Positions 43,379-55,900 of a stretch of DNA of 64,000 nt are shown piece after piece. How positions within the stretch are numbered: position 1 is the stretch's first letter; each line of letters begins with the position of its first letter. The position numbers were made by a program, and so were the translations under genes. The stretch is from assembly GCF_010078235.1 (NCBI RefSeq), contig NZ_JAABOS010000005.1:1-64000 (forward strand), read 5' to 3'. Origin of the DNA: Cognatundibacterium crateris (GTDB lineage: Bacteria; Pseudomonadota; Gammaproteobacteria; Burkholderiales; Burkholderiaceae_D). The notes beneath the pieces were generated by a model. That model ran no database searches and had not been told where the DNA came from. It saw only the letters and a program-made list of their open reading frames with translations.

Positions 43379-44659
43379 TCAGAGACGGGCGAAGGCGCGT
43401 TGTGCTGCTTCCAGTGTGGCGGCAATGATGGCACTGTCATGCTGGATAGAGACAAAGCCAGCTTCGAAAGCGGATGGGGCCAGATAAACGCCTTCATCCA
43501 GCATCAGATGGAAGAAGCGATTGAATTTCTCTTTATCGGTCGCCATCATGGCCGCATAGCTGGGTGGGATTTCTTTGGCAAAGTAAATGCCGAACATGCC
43601 GCCGACTGCATCGGCGCAGAAATCGAATCCGGCGGCTTGTCCCGCTGCTTGCAGGCCATCCGCCAGTTGCCGCGTCTGCGCGGTCAGTGTTTCATAAAAG
43701 CCGGGTGTCTGAATCAGCTTGAGCGTGCTCATGCCAGCAGCCACGGCAACCGGGTTGCCGGATAGTGTGCCAGCCTGATAGACGCCACCCAGCGGTGCCA
43801 TATGCCCCATCAGATCGGCACGACCGCCAAAGGCTGCCACCGGCAGGCCACCACCGATGACTTTACCCATGCAGATCAGGTCAGCCGCAATGCCGTACAA
43901 GGCCTGAGCACCTTGCAAACCGACGCGGAAGCCGCACATCACTTCGTCAAAAATCAGGATGCTGCCATGCTGAGTACACAGGCTGCGCATGGTTTGCAGG
44001 AATTCTTTGGTGGCCGGGATCAAATTCATATTGCCGGCGACCGGCTCGACAATCACGCAGGCGATCTGATCACCAATAGAAGCAAATACCTCTTCCAGTT
44101 GCTGGCTGTTGTTGTAGTCGAGTACCAGTGTATGTTTGCTGAAATCTTCCGGCACACCGGCGGAAGTTGGGTTGCCGAAGGTCAGCAGACCGCTGCCAGC
44201 TTTGACCAGCAAAGAATCGGCATGACCGTGATAGCAGCCTTCAAATTTAATGATCTTGTCGCGCTTGGTGGCACCGCGTGCCAGACGCAGGGCGCTCATG
44301 GTGGCTTCCGTGCCGCTGGAAACCAGTCTGACTTGCTCGACATTCGGCACGATTTTGCAGATTTCTTCTGCCATCAATACTTCACCTTCGGTCGGCGCAC
44401 CAAAGCTCAGACCACGGGTGATCGCTTGCTGCACGGCGCTGATGACTTCCGGATGGGTGTGGCCGACGATGGCCGGACCCCAGGAGCCGATGTAATCAAT
44501 ATAGCGTTTGTCATCCGCATCCCAGAAATACGGTCCTTCTGCGCGGGAAATGAAGCGTGGCGTGCCGCCTACTGAACGGAAAGCGCGTACAGGCGAATTC
44601 ACGCCGCCCGGTGTGGTTTGTTGGGCACGGGCGAACAGGATGTCGTTATTGCTAGTCAT
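43379..44659 (-). CDS. hemL: Glutamate-1-semialdehyde 2,1-aminomutase
   Basis: A PLP enzyme that converts glutamate-1-semialdehyde to 5-aminolevulinate, the precursor of haem. At 426 residues it is full length. The PLP lysine is K266 in CMGKVIGGG; the phosphate-binding region [15 protein letters not shown] (114-128) and GCYHGHAD (141-148) are conserved. It lies 30 bases downstream of thiD on the same strand. Confidence 0.97.
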   Translation of the reverse strand: MTSNNDILFARAQQTTPGGVNSPVRAFRSVGGTPRFISRAEGPYFWDADDKRYIDYIGSWGPAIVGHTHPEVISAVQQAITRGLSFGAPTEGEVLMAEEICKIVPNVEQVRLVSSGTEATMSALRLARGATKRDKIIKFEGCYHGHADSLLVKAGSGLLTFGNPTSAGVPEDFSKHTLVLDYNNSQQLEEVFASIGDQIACVIVEPVAGNMNLIPATKEFLQTMRSLCTQHGSILIFDEVMCGFRVGLQGAQALYGIAADLICMGKVIGGGLPVAAFGGRADLMGHMAPLGGVYQAGTLSGNPVAVAAGMSTLKLIQTPGFYETLTAQTRQLADGLQAAGQAAGFDFCADAVGGMFGIYFAKEIPPSYAAMMATDKEKFNRFFHLMLDEGVYLAPSAFEAGFVSIQHDSAIIAATLEAAQRAFARL

Positions 44660-44689
44660 GATAAGAGCAGTCTGAAGAAAAATGAAAGG

Positions 44690-45520
44690 CTAAACAGCGG
44701 AGTCGGGCAGCGGTTCGCGTGCCCAGAAAAAACGGTCAGGGATCAGCTTGCCCATGCCCAGTTGCTGCGCATGGCGTAAGGCAGCATGGGTGAATTCCTG
44801 TGCTTCCAATACCGCCTCCGGCACATCAATGCCACAGGCCAGCAGCGCCGTAATCGCTGCCGATAAAGTAGTGCCCGCACCTGCATGGGAGCCTGGAATG
44901 CGTTGCCACACGTCGCGCCGCACGACGCCCGCCTCATTGAATAAGGTATTGGCAAATTCGTTGTTGCCAGCCTGGGTCCCGGTGACCAACACAAATTTGC
45001 AGCCGGAATCAATCAGGGTCATCACATCGGCGGTCAGATCGTCGTCCTCGCCCTGATCTTTCCAGGTTTCTGCCAGACGGGATAATTCGACGGCTGAGAT
45101 CACCAGCACACTCGCTTGCGGAATCAATAGCTCGCGGATGGCCAGTATCAGGTCTTCTGCTTCAGCCGTCTGTTCATTTACTTCGGAATGGAAAGGGTCC
45201 AGCACAAAGGGCAGATCCGGATAGTCGGATGCAATTTCAGCAATCGTGGTGACATTGTCGACACTGCCAGCTTGTCCCAGTTTGATTGCAGCGACCGGCA
45301 TATCTTCCAGTACTGAGCGTGCCTGCTCGTCGATCAGATCGGCTTCCAGCGCATGGATACTGTCTATCTGAGCTGTGTCGCCGGTCAGTACTGAGGTCAC
45401 GACTGGCAAACCATGGCAAGCCATGGCCGCAAAAGTGCCGATATCGGCAAATAAACCAGTGGCAGAGACCGGATCGGACGCGCCAAAGCTGAGAATGAGA
45501 GGAGAAATTTGGTTTTGCAC
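44690..45520 (-). CDS. thiD: Divergent phosphomethylpyrimidine kinase ThiD-like
   Basis: A 276-residue ribokinase-fold enzyme of the ThiD family, expected to phosphorylate hydroxymethylpyrimidine in thiamine synthesis. Key family regions are present: TSVLTGDT, the acidic DPFHSEVN, TPNE-like ISAVELSRLAE, VLVTGTQ, and the late anion-hole GAGTTLSAAITALLA. Unusually, the N-terminal glycine-rich GSDSSGGAGI-type motif is replaced by FGASDPVSATGL, and the TPNL/E element is changed. This divergent form next to hemL and rubredoxin appears typical of Burkholderiales (from memory). No TPP riboswitch was found upstream. Confidence 0.85.
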   Translation of the reverse strand: MQNQISPLILSFGASDPVSATGLFADIGTFAAMACHGLPVVTSVLTGDTAQIDSIHALEADLIDEQARSVLEDMPVAAIKLGQAGSVDNVTTIAEIASDYPDLPFVLDPFHSEVNEQTAEAEDLILAIRELLIPQASVLVISAVELSRLAETWKDQGEDDDLTADVMTLIDSGCKFVLVTGTQAGNNEFANTLFNEAGVVRRDVWQRIPGSHAGAGTTLSAAITALLACGIDVPEAVLEAQEFTHAALRHAQQLGMGKLIPDRFFWAREPLPDSAV

Positions 45521-45642
45521 GTTACGTAGATTAATATAGCCAGCTTAGCAGCGCTGACACACCTGAATTAGGGGGGCAAGCGGTCTGTTTATGCAGGATT
45601 TGCAGCAATTTTAATATTCTACTTGATTGAAGGGCTTTAGTC

Positions 45643-45837
45643 GTGAGTGATAACGTAGGTGGTACGCCTGAGTACAAAACATGGATGTGTCTGATTTGTG
45701 GCTGGGTGTACGATGAAGAGCAGGGCTTGCCGGATGAAGGCATTGCGCCAGGCACAAAATGGGATGATGTACCAATGAACTGGACGTGTCCTGAGTGCGG
45801 TGCGCGCAAGGATGACTTTGAAATGGTTGTGATTTAA
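45643..45837 (+). CDS. rubA: Rubredoxin
   Basis: A 64-residue iron protein with the two CxxC knuckles CLIC (around residue 16) and CPEC (around residue 49) that hold one iron. The aromatic/YDEEQG and PDEGIAPGT segments are conserved. It carries electrons in the cytosol, for example in oxygen or peroxide detoxification or to hydroxylases. It starts with GTG at 45643. It is divergent from thiD and upstream of the pilG operon, as in other Burkholderiales. Confidence 0.96.
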   Translation: MSDNVGGTPEYKTWMCLICGWVYDEEQGLPDEGIAPGTKWDDVPMNWTCPECGARKDDFEMVVI

Positions 45838-45965
45838 CCGCAAATCCAGTTTTTTTCCTTGTATTAAATGTTTATTCAGGGAAAATAAGCACAGGTGTAA
45901 TTTTTTTTTGATAGAGTGCTTGTTTGCTCCGAATTTGTCGGATTTAGTCGGGAAGAGATGAGTTT

Positions 45966-46367
45966 ATGTCAACGATGGCTGGTAATGAAAATTTAAAAAT
46001 TATGGTGATCGACGACAGCAGCACGATACGTCGATCAGCAGAAATTTTTCTCGGACAGGCCGGATACAAGATTGTATTGGCTGAAGATGGATTTGATGCC
46101 TTGGCCAAAATCAATGATTCGCATCCGGATCTGATCTTCTGCGACATCCTGATGCCGCGTCTGGATGGTTATCAGACTTGTGCTCTAATTAAGAAAAGCG
46201 CGAAATTCCGTGACACGCCTGTGATCATGCTGTCCTCTAAGGATGGCTTGTTTGATCGTGCACGTGGCGCTATGGTAGGGTCTGATGAATATCTGACTAA
46301 GCCATTTACTAAGGATAGCCTTCTGAAAACTGTAAAAAATTACACATCAGAAGCGCAGGACAAATAA
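45966..46367 (+). CDS. pilG: Response regulator PilG
   Basis: A 133-residue single receiver domain. The acidic pocket is D16/D17, the phospho-acceptor is D60 (FCDILMPRLDG) and the lysine lies in TKPF. PilG is phosphorylated by the ChpA kinase and promotes pilus extension through PilB. It is the first gene of pilG-pilH-pilI-pilJ-chpA; the promoter was not identified with confidence (TTGATA at 45908 has a poor -10). Confidence 0.96.
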   Translation: MSTMAGNENLKIMVIDDSSTIRRSAEIFLGQAGYKIVLAEDGFDALAKINDSHPDLIFCDILMPRLDGYQTCALIKKSAKFRDTPVIMLSSKDGLFDRARGAMVGSDEYLTKPFTKDSLLKTVKNYTSEAQDK

Positions 46368-46394
46368 TTCAGTTTTAAGTGAGGTGTTAGCAAT

Positions 46395-46760
46395 ATGGCT
46401 ATTCAAAAAATTCTGGTTGTGGATGATTCTCCAACCGAGCGTTATTTTCTGACCGATGTTCTGGTAAAACACGGTTTTTCCGTGTCGACCGCAGAAAACG
46501 GTGAAGAAGCACTGCTGAAGATTAAAGCAGACAAGCCACAACTGATACTGATGGATGTAGTCATGCCGGGGCAGAATGGCTTCCAGATCACGCGTGCGAT
46601 TGCCAAGGATCCGGAAACACAGGATATTCCTGTGATTATCTGCACCAGCAAAAATCAGGAAACTGACCGGATCTGGGGTTTGCGCCAGGGCGCGCGTGAC
46701 TACCTGGTCAAGCCGATAGATCCTCAGGAGTTGCTGACCAAAATTGCTGCGCTCGGCTAA
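46395..46760 (+). CDS. pilH: Response regulator PilH
   Basis: A 121-residue receiver domain with D10/D11, phospho-acceptor D54 (LMDVVMPGQNG) and a lysine in VKPID. In the Pil-Chp system PilH acts opposite to PilG, either as a phosphate sink or by promoting retraction. It lies 27 bases after pilG, with GAGG upstream of the ATG. Confidence 0.96.
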   Translation: MAIQKILVVDDSPTERYFLTDVLVKHGFSVSTAENGEEALLKIKADKPQLILMDVVMPGQNGFQITRAIAKDPETQDIPVIICTSKNQETDRIWGLRQGARDYLVKPIDPQELLTKIAALG

Positions 46761-46808
46761 GCTGTTAGCGCACTGATCTCTGTTTCTTTCGATACTCCGG
46801 ATAAGTTC

Positions 46809-47390
46809 ATGACCCAAGCGTTGAGTGATGCTGCCACTCTGTCTGAAGTGGCAAAGCCTGATAATAGTGTCAGACGTACCCGCCTGCGCGAATTCCAGGC
46901 GCAGTTGGTTGACCGTATGCAGGCGGCTCAGCGTGGTGGTTTCACCCAGCTGAGCCAGTTGGGTGTGCTGATTGGTGGCGTACGTTATCTGCTGGATCTG
47001 CGCGAGGCAGGCGAAATCGTCAGCGTAGGCAGCCTGACGGAAGTACCGCTTACCCGCGATTGGTACAAGGGTGTGTCGAATATCCGCGGTAATCTGACCA
47101 GTGTGGTGGATTTACCGCGATTTCAAGGGCAGGAGCTGACGTCGCTGGACGCATCCTGCCGTATTGTAGGTTTTGCTTCCGTGCTCGCATTTAATGGCGG
47201 GCTGCTGGTGTCTCAGGTTCTTGGCCTGCGTAACGTGGCGGAAATGGAAGTCGTTGTAAATGAACCCGGTGCGGCCGACAGTCGCGCCTGGTTGCCCAGA
47301 AGCTTTCGCGATAGCGAAGGCCGGATCTGGCATGAGCTCAGCCTGGCTGCCTTGGTGCAGGACCAGGATTTTTTGCATATAGGTTTGTAA
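46809..47390 (+). CDS. pilI: CheW-like adaptor PilI
   Basis: A 193-residue CheW-domain protein (domain about 45-185; GVLIGGVRYLLDLREAGEIV, then WYKGVSNIRGNLTSVVDLPRFQG). It couples the receptor PilJ to the kinase ChpA. It has a longer N-terminal extension than E. coli CheW. It sits 48 bases after pilH and 77 before pilJ. Confidence 0.95.
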   Translation: MTQALSDAATLSEVAKPDNSVRRTRLREFQAQLVDRMQAAQRGGFTQLSQLGVLIGGVRYLLDLREAGEIVSVGSLTEVPLTRDWYKGVSNIRGNLTSVVDLPRFQGQELTSLDASCRIVGFASVLAFNGGLLVSQVLGLRNVAEMEVVVNEPGAADSRAWLPRSFRDSEGRIWHELSLAALVQDQDFLHIGL

Positions 47391-47467
47391 TCAGTAGTTG
47401 TTTATGAGTTGTTCAGTAGTTTATTGAATACTGCTGATAGCTTTTCAATCGTTTAGGAGACTTAGTA

Positions 47468-49816
47468 ATGGCATTCAATCTACCGTTCTTGTCCAAAGGA
47501 AAAGAAACTCCGGAAGTTGACGGAACCGACGTTGCGGCAAGGTCGCTTGGAAATGCTGATTCGGTTGAAATAGAAGAAGCAACAAATGTCCGTATGCTGA
47601 ACCCGGAAGCAGTACCGGCAGCAGCGGCAGTGTCCGAGACACGCCCGGCCTTAGCCGCAGACGCACTGTCGGCAACCCATGCGGACGCGACCTTCATTGG
47701 TGATGCGCTGGAAAAAGGTGGCGATATCCGCCTGCCAATTATCGGCAAAATGACACTGAGACAACAGGGTCGTATTTTGACGTTTGTGATGGGTGCTTCC
47801 CTGATTTTAGGTGCAATTTTCGTGTATCTCAACTCTCGCCAGTCTGCGAATGTCTCAACTCAGGTACAGATTTCGGGTGATGTGCTGATGCACTCCCAGC
47901 GTATCGGTAAAGCGGCACCAAATGCGATTCAGGGTAATGTGGAAGCGTTTAAGCAGCTGGAAGATAGTCGTAACGAAATCAATGCAGATTTAAAGACCCT
48001 GCTGGAAGGTGGTAAGTACCAGGGGCGTTATGTGCCTAGTGCGAGTTCGTCGTTGACGCCGGTGCTGAATGAAACCATCAAAACCTGGCAAAGTTCAAAC
48101 AAGGCGGCGGAAACCATTCTGAACCGTCGCAAAGAGTTGACTGGTTTCGGTCAGACTCTGCGCAAATTGAATACCTTGTCGCCGGTTTTGCTGGAACTCA
48201 CAGAACAAATTTCCACACTCAAGGTGCAGGGCGGTGGCTCGGCACGTGAAATTTCCGCTTCCGGCCAGCTGGTCATGTTGACCCAGCGTCTGGGGCGTAG
48301 TGCGAATGAATTCCTGACTTCTGAGGGTGTTAATCCTGAAACGGCATTCTTGCTGAGTAAAGATACCAACACTTTCTATGATCTGGTGGAAGGCTTCCTG
48401 TCAGGTAGTGATGTATTGCGTCTGACGGCCACCAAGGATGCAGATACCCGTGAAAAACTGGAAGAACTGAAAAAAGTGTTCGCGGAATACAAAGACAGCG
48501 TGTCTGTGATTCTGGGTAACTTGCAAAACTTCATTGCCGCTAAACAGTCTGAACAGTTGCTGTTTAATGAAAATGAGGAATTAAAAGCCAAGCTGAGCGT
48601 TCTGCAAAAAACTTATACTGCGCAGCAGGATTCCACCAGTATCAGCTTCGTGATGGTCATGTTGTCGGCAGCTTTAGCACTGGCTGCTGCCTTAGGTAAC
48701 GCGCTGGTTCTGTTGCAGGAAAGCCGTAACCGCGCTAAAGAGGCGAATGAACGTCGTCAGGAAGCAGCGTCCCAGATGCTGCAGGCGAAGAAACAGGAAG
48801 AAGAAGCGAAAGCTGCTAACGATCAGAACCAGGCTGCGATTTTGCGACTGATGAATGAATTGCAGGAAGTGGCGGACGGTGACTTGACGGTGCAGGCGAC
48901 GGTTTCTGAAGATATTACCGGTGCGATTGCCGACTCGGTTAACTACACGGTGGAAGAGTTGCGTGGTCTGGTAGGTCGTGTTACCAACACAGCGGAGCAG
49001 GTTACCTCTGCGTCTGATCTGGCGCAGGATATTTCTAACAATCTGTTGGACGCGTCTGAACAGCAATCACGCGAAATTACTGATGCAGGTCAGGCAGTTC
49101 TGACGATGGCGGCGGAAATTACCGACGTTTCGCGTTCTGCGAATGAGTCGGCCGAGGTTGCGCGTCAATCGGTTGCTGCGGCGGAGCAGGGCGCGCATGC
49201 GGTTGAAGACGCGATCAAGGGTATGAATGAGATTCGCGAACAAATCCAGGAAACGTCTAAACGTATTAAACGTCTGGGTGAATCTTCCCAGGAGATTGGT
49301 GAGATCACAGAACTGATTTCTGACATTACCGAACAGACCAACGTACTGGCGCTGAATGCGGCGATTCAGGCGGCATCTGCGGGTGAAGCCGGACGAGGCT
49401 TCTCGGTGGTTGCGGAAGAGGTGCAGCGACTGGCGGAACGTTCTGCTGAAGCGACCAAACAGATCGGTGCGCTGGTTCGTACGATTCAGACCGATACCCA
49501 TGATGCGGTAGCCGCGATGGAAAAATCCACTCAGGGTGTGGTTGAGGGTGCGAAGCTGTCCGATGCGGCCGGTACTGCGCTGGCAGAAATCCGTAGCGTT
49601 TCTAACCGTTTGGCGGAACTGATTCAGGGTATCTCGCTGGCGACGGAACAGCAGGCAACTTCTGCGAACGGCGTTGCACAAAACATTCAGCACATTCTGA
49701 GTATGAATGACCAGACCCGTACCGGTACCCAGCAGACAGCTGACTCCATTAAGCAACTGGCGTTGCTGGCGGAAGAGCTGAAAAACTCGGTGTCACGATT
49801 CAAAGTGACGGCCTGA
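47468..49816 (+). CDS. pilJ: Type IV pilus methyl-accepting chemoreceptor PilJ
   Basis: A 782-residue receptor. A cytoplasmic N-terminal region of about 100 residues comes first, then TM1 (about 102-122), a periplasmic PilJ sensor domain (about 125-390), TM2 (about 394-418), a HAMP domain (about 420-510), and a long signalling coiled coil (about 520-780) with the conserved hairpin tip [28 protein letters not shown] sequence. The N-terminal cytosolic extension is longer than in Pseudomonas PilJ. It senses pilus tension/pilin in the family. No CheR (PilK) or CheB (ChpB) gene follows, unlike in Pseudomonas. Confidence 0.96.
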   Translation: MAFNLPFLSKGKETPEVDGTDVAARSLGNADSVEIEEATNVRMLNPEAVPAAAAVSETRPALAADALSATHADATFIGDALEKGGDIRLPIIGKMTLRQQGRILTFVMGASLILGAIFVYLNSRQSANVSTQVQISGDVLMHSQRIGKAAPNAIQGNVEAFKQLEDSRNEINADLKTLLEGGKYQGRYVPSASSSLTPVLNETIKTWQSSNKAAETILNRRKELTGFGQTLRKLNTLSPVLLELTEQISTLKVQGGGSAREISASGQLVMLTQRLGRSANEFLTSEGVNPETAFLLSKDTNTFYDLVEGFLSGSDVLRLTATKDADTREKLEELKKVFAEYKDSVSVILGNLQNFIAAKQSEQLLFNENEELKAKLSVLQKTYTAQQDSTSISFVMVMLSAALALAAALGNALVLLQESRNRAKEANERRQEAASQMLQAKKQEEEAKAANDQNQAAILRLMNELQEVADGDLTVQATVSEDITGAIADSVNYTVEELRGLVGRVTNTAEQVTSASDLAQDISNNLLDASEQQSREITDAGQAVLTMAAEITDVSRSANESAEVARQSVAAAEQGAHAVEDAIKGMNEIREQIQETSKRIKRLGESSQEIGEITELISDITEQTNVLALNAAIQAASAGEAGRGFSVVAEEVQRLAERSAEATKQIGALVRTIQTDTHDAVAAMEKSTQGVVEGAKLSDAAGTALAEIRSVSNRLAELIQGISLATEQQATSANGVAQNIQHILSMNDQTRTGTQQTADSIKQLALLAEELKNSVSRFKVTA

Positions 49817-49828
49817 TTTTCAAGCTAC

Positions 49829-49881
49829 GGGGCAGTATTGCCCCTGTCTTTTTGCAAGGCAATGAAGATTTCTTCATTGCC
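49829..49881 (+). other. Two consecutive hairpins between pilJ and chpA
   Basis: GGGGCA (49829-49834) pairs with TGCCCC (49839-49844), followed after three bases by CTTTTT, a weak terminator. Then GGCAATGAAG (49858-49867) pairs with CTTCATTGCC (49872-49881). They may reduce read-through into chpA, which starts 21 bases later. Confidence 0.6.
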
Positions 49882-49902
49882 GCTTGAGTTTGCGGAGTAC
49901 GC

Positions 49903-52900
49903 ATGACATACGAATTTTCCAATTCGCCTGAGCTGTCAGAAGAACAGTTTGACACCGGACCTCTGTCCTGGGTAATGGCGGATATCCGTGAAGCGATTAA
50001 TCATTCAGGCAAGTTCCTGACTGAGGCCCTGGTGCAGGATGAGGAAAGCCGCACCACGACTTTACTGCATGCGAAAAATTATCTGCATCAGGCGCACGGT
50101 GCTTTACAGATCGTTGATATTGATGGCGTTGCCATCGTCACAGAAACCATAGAAGAGTTACTGGAACGCCTGCAGGCAAAGCAGCTTGATCTCAACCAGG
50201 AAAATATAGACGTCATCCTGGATGCTTTTCATGCGGTATTGCGCTATCTGGAAGACTTATTGTCTGGCGCCAGTCATCAGCCGGTCCGTCTGTTCCCTTA
50301 CTACCGTGGCTTATTACAGTTGAAAGGTGCCGAGCGTATTCATCCGGCCGACCTGTTTTTCCCGGCACTGGCAGTACGCGAGAAAATCCCTGAACTGACC
50401 GTGACCCATAGCGGAGCGGCACCGGCCTACAACGGTTTGCGCCAGCGTTTTGAAAAACAACTGCTGACGGTGCTGACTGCTAAAGATGCACAAAAACAGC
50501 AGGAAGCCGCATTGGCAATGCAAGAACTGGTTGCTGAAATCGATCAGGTCCAGTCCAACCCGCAGGCAAAAGCCTTCTGGGTCGTGATGCGAGCCTTCAT
50601 CGAGTCAGTAGCGACTGGCAGCATTCCGAATCAGCAATATGTGAAACAAATTTTTGGTCGTATCAATTTGCAGATACGCCGTCTGGTCGAGGGTGTCACC
50701 ACGATACCGGAACGCCTGTTACGTGATGCCCTGTTTTTTATCGCCCAGGTTGAACAGCCTACGCCTTTTGTGGCGCGTGTGCGTCAGGCCTATGCGCTGA
50801 ATAACACGGTGCCACTCGATTATGACCAGAAAAATTATGGTCAGATCGCTGCAGGTGTGCTGAGCAGCGCGAAAGAGCAATTGACTGCAGTGAAAAACCT
50901 GTGGGGACGTATTGCCAACGGCGAGTCCGGTCTGGCAGATAAATTTTCGGCCAAGATGAAAGACCTGGCTGAAACCGGCAACGGCTTGAATTCTCCTGCG
51001 CTGTCCAAACTGTTGCGTGAACTCAGCGGTATTGCGCGTCATGTCGCGCATTCAGAAGATGGTAACAAGCTCGCGCTGGAACTCGCGACCAGCCTGTTGT
51101 TCGTCGAAAATGCACTGGATCAGATTACCCGTTTGCCGGCGCATTTTGCTGAGCGTTCGGAAGAGATTACCTCTCGTTTATTGTCGGTCGTGTCTGGTGA
51201 TGAACCACAATCCCAGGCCGCCTGGATGGGCGAAATCTCGCGTGAAGCGCAGCAGCGTCAGACCATGTCAGTATTGGTTGCTGAGATGCAGGCCAGCCTG
51301 CGTCAGATTGAAAAAAATCTGGATGAATATTTCCGTCACCCGGATCAGACTGACTTACTCAAACCAGTCGATGGCACCTTGCACCAGATCGGCGGTGCGC
51401 TGGCAATCCTGGATCAGGATGACGCTATGCGTGCAGTGGAGCATACCCGCGCACTGATTACGCAATTTGTCGCGCCGGAAGATGGGCAGCTTAGCCCGGA
51501 ACTGGAAGCCAGTCATCGTCAGGTGGCACAGAATATTGGTGCCCTGAGCTTCTTCATCGAAACGATGCAGACGCAGCCGGAAACCGCCAGGAAGAAGTTT
51601 ACTTTTGATCCTGACAGTGGTGTGTTCCGTTCACATTTACTCGAAGCCCCGGTACAGAAAGAGTTGTTGCCAGCTACTGCAGATGTGCAAACAGCGCATA
51701 CCGCAGGTCAGTCCGCTGCGGTACAGACTGCAGAACAAGAGCTCGCTAATCAGCAGCAGGAATCAGCCCGTCTGGCTGCTTCCTTAGTGGCGCATCCGGA
51801 AGATCAGGATTTGCAAGAGCAATTAAAGCAATCGCTGGAGTCGGAACGCAAAGTGGCGACGCTGCTGGATGATGCCGATGCGAGTGACCGCGCACGCGCA
51901 GCCATTGCCATGCTGGACAATGCTGATGATGAAGCGCATTCCGGTTTACAGCATCTGGTAGCAGGCGAAGCGCAGACGGCGGCAGTGGTTGCGCCTGCTG
52001 CGCAGAATACGCTGCCACAATCGGAAGAAGCGATTGATGCCGAATTGCTGGAAATTTTCCTGGGTGAAGCGGAAGAAGTGCTGGAATTCGTCGGACAGAC
52101 TTTGCCTTTGTCGCGCAAAGATACGGATAATCAGGAATACCTGACCAGCCTGCGTCGTTCTTTCCACACACTCAAAGGCAGCAGCCGTATGGTAGGCCTG
52201 AATGTGTTTGGCGAGACCGCATGGCATATTGAGCAGGTCATGAATATCTGGCTGTCCGAATCTAAACCAGGCAATGAGAATTTGTATCGCTTGCTGGAGC
52301 GCGCCTCCCATGAGCTGGCATTGTGGACGGAAGAACTGAAGCAACAAGCCTGGTCGCACCGCACTGGCGCCGCGATTATCGAAGCTGCACAGCGTGTGAA
52401 ATCCGGGCTCGATTATGAAGATGTGCCTGAGACCCTGGCACCGGCAGCTGCCGCACCTCATGAAGTCGCAGAGGCCACCGATACCGGCGCTGAAGTCGTT
52501 GAACCTGTTGCGTTTGCTGAACCGGTTCAGCCTGACAGCGTGGAATTGGATAGCATTGCTAAACAACTGGAGCCGGAGCATACCGCGCTGACAGCGCAAG
52601 CCGGCTTGCCAGTTGAAGCAGCTGCAGACGACGCACATGAAATCACGGCTGATGATGTTGTTGGTGATATAGCTGATATAGCTGCAAATGCGCTGACAGA
52701 CACGCACGAGAGCGATCAGACTGCTGTGCATGAGCCTGATGCATCTGATGCTGCGCTCAGCGCTGAGCTGGAATCAGCCGCTGTGATCGAGGCAGAGCCG
52801 CTCATTACGGATGCCTCACCGGAGTTTGAACTCACTGCAAGTACACCGTATCAGTTCCCGGAAACGATCGCTGCGCCTTTGCAGGAAGCGGCTCTGGCGA

Positions 52901-55900
52901 TGGATGACCTGGCTGCTGATGTGGCCGAGGATGTGATCGCGGATGTGAGCCTGGATACGGCATTACCGGAATTGACTGCATTGTCGGATGTGCCAGCACC
53001 GTCAGAAGAAGCTGAGCTGATCGAGATGACAGAGGTACCTGCTGATCTGGCTCACATGATACTGACGCCGGAAGCGGAGCTGCAGGCAGAAGCGCACACA
53101 GAAGCGCACACAGAAGCCGAACTGCAAGCCGATGCGCTGATGCCGCAAGTTAGCTTTGAACATCAGCCTGAATATCAACCTGAATATCAGCCTGAACGCA
53201 GCGATGAACTGCTGAGCAGTTCGCCTGAGCTGGTCTTGCCTGAAACGGAAATCGATGAAGTTGCAGTCGCCGGACAGATCCTGTCTGAACTGCCAGTTGT
53301 CGTTGAAGCCGGCGCTGAATCTGGCCCGGAAGCAGCGGATCTGCTGGCTGCTGAGCTGCCATCTGAACCGGAACTGACTGCGCAGATACTGGCTGAAATC
53401 GATGCAGAAGTGCGCGCCGAAATGCAACAGGCAGCACAACAACCGGATGAGCTGAACGCAGCGTCTGTATTGCCGGAAGACCAGCTGGTACAAGTCACAG
53501 CGCAAAATGAAGCGCTGGACCCTGTCCAGAACGGCGCAAAAATCATTGAATTCCCGGACTTAAGCAAACCGGCAGTCACACTGGATGACAATATTAAGCG
53601 CATCGGTGATCTGGAAATCAGTTTGCCGCTGTTCTCTATCTATATGGCAGAAACCGATGAAATCGTGCGCTTCCTGAGCCAGGATTTCGCGGAGTGGCGT
53701 CATGAGTCTTACCGGCCTGTGACCACCCATGCGATTCACGCAACGCACTCACTGGCCGGCAGTTCCGCCACGGTTGGACTCAAGCCTTTGCAAGAACTCG
53801 CGCATAGCCTGGAACTGGTGTTGCAGCGTCTGGCACGTCACTCTGTGGTTTTGCAAGCCCATGAGTATGATGTGCTGGATCACGCGCTGGATACTGCCAA
53901 ACGCATGCTGCAAAAGTTTGCCTTGTCCGAAATGGCAGATTATGCGCCGGATGAAGTTAAACAGCTGGAAGCTTTATTGCAGGATGTGATCAGCCGCTCT
54001 GACGCTGGTGCGGACGAGGAATTCATCACCTCCACCAATGAACGCCTTGATTTGTCGGATTTGTCTGCCGTGAATGCAGATGCCGCAGATGCTGCTGATG
54101 TTGCTGCGCTGGAGCAGGTGGAATCCGCTGAATTAGCACAGGCACAGCTTGCACCGCATACGGAAGCTGTCGTCAGCAGTGTCAATGTCATTGATACCCA
54201 GTCTGCCAGCGAAAACACATCCGGCATCCAGATCAATGATGAACTGGATCAGGATTTGCTGCCGGTATTTATCGAAGAAGGGCAGGATTTACTGCCTATG
54301 GTAGGGCAGTTATTGCGCAGCTGGCAGGACAATCCGGCTGACAGTGCGACGCCACAGGCGATCGCCCGTCTGATGCACACCATCAAAGGTAGTGCAAGGA
54401 TGGCTGGTGCGATGGGACTGGGACAGCATATCCATGATATGGAAACCCGCATCGAAAGTCTGATGGCTGCCGGTAGCACGGTACGTTTGCCTTTGCTGGA
54501 TGATCTGATGGCACGCCACGATTTGAGCATGCAAATGTTCGATCAGCTGCAAAATCCTGAAGCATTTGCCCAGCCGGCCGTAAGCGATGCGCCGCTGACA
54601 GCTGCGCAAGAACTCGATCAGTTCCAGGAAGCGATGGTGGCTGGTGAAGCTGAACCCGCGGCTAAACCGCGCGATATGGTCAGTCTGACGCCATTGATGC
54701 CACTGAACACAGACGGCGCAAAGAAAACAAATTTCACGCCAGCTGTTCCAGCTGCTACTCCGGCTGCGGCAGCCGGTCCGGTGCCGCTGGTGCGCGTGCG
54801 CGCTGACGTGCTGGATCGCCTGGTTAACCAGGCCGGTGAAGTGTCGATCTCGCGTTCACGTTTGGAAAATGAAGTGGGTACGCTGCGTTCATCGCTGAGT
54901 GAGCTGACCGAAAACGTGAACCGTCTGCGTTCCCAGTTACGCGAAGTGGAAATTCAGGCGGAAACCCAGATTACTTCGCGTATGGCACATTCTGGCGACC
55001 GCGAATTTGACCCGCTGGAGTTCGACCGTTTCACACGTTTGCAGGAACTGACCCGCATGATGGCCGAGAGCGTGAGCGACGTGGCGACGGTGCAGACCAA
55101 TCTGACCCGTACCATCGATGGCGCTTCCGGCAACCTGCATGTGCAGGCACGTCTGACCCGTGAATTGCAACAGGATTTGATGCGCGTGCGTATGATTCCG
55201 TTTGCCAGCGTGTCTGAGCGTTTGTACCGTGTAACCCGGCAGACTGCGAAAGAACTTGATAAGCGCGTCAATCTGGATATCCGTGGTTCCAACGTAGAAA
55301 TGGACCGTGGCGTTCTGGAAAAAATGGTAGGTCCGTTTGAACATTTGCTGCGAAATGCGATTGTGCATGGCATAGAAAGCCGTGAGCAGCGTAAAACCAC
55401 AGGTAAGAATGAAACCGGCGAGTTACTGATAGAAATCCGTCAGGAAGGTAACGAGGTCATGATCCGCTTTAAGGATGATGGCCAGGGGCTGAACCTGAAC
55501 TCTATCCGTGAAAAAGCCCTGAGTGTAGGCCTGTTGAGTCTGGACGATGAGCCAGGTGAAGCTGAGACAGCCGGCCTGATTTTTGAGCCAGGCTTTACCA
55601 CTGCATCTGAAGTGACTGAGCTGGCTGGACGCGGCGTTGGTATGGACGTGGTGCGTTCCGAAGCAGCCTCTCTGGGTGGCCGTGTCGAAGTCGTGACCAG
55701 CAGTGGTCAGGGTGCGGAATTTACGATTCACTTGCCGCTGACACTGGCTGTGACGCAGGTTGTATTGTTATCCGCTGGTGGCCGCACTTTTGCTGTTCCT
55801 TCGGTATTGGTGGAACAGGTGCAGCATCTGAAATCGAATGCACTGGCGAATGCGTATAACGATGGTGCCGTCATGTGGCAGGGCCAGCGCGTGGCAATGC

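Noticed and set aside
45521-45642. TPP riboswitch in front of thiD
   Set aside because: No CTGAGA-type core or matching stems were seen in the short gap shared with rubredoxin.
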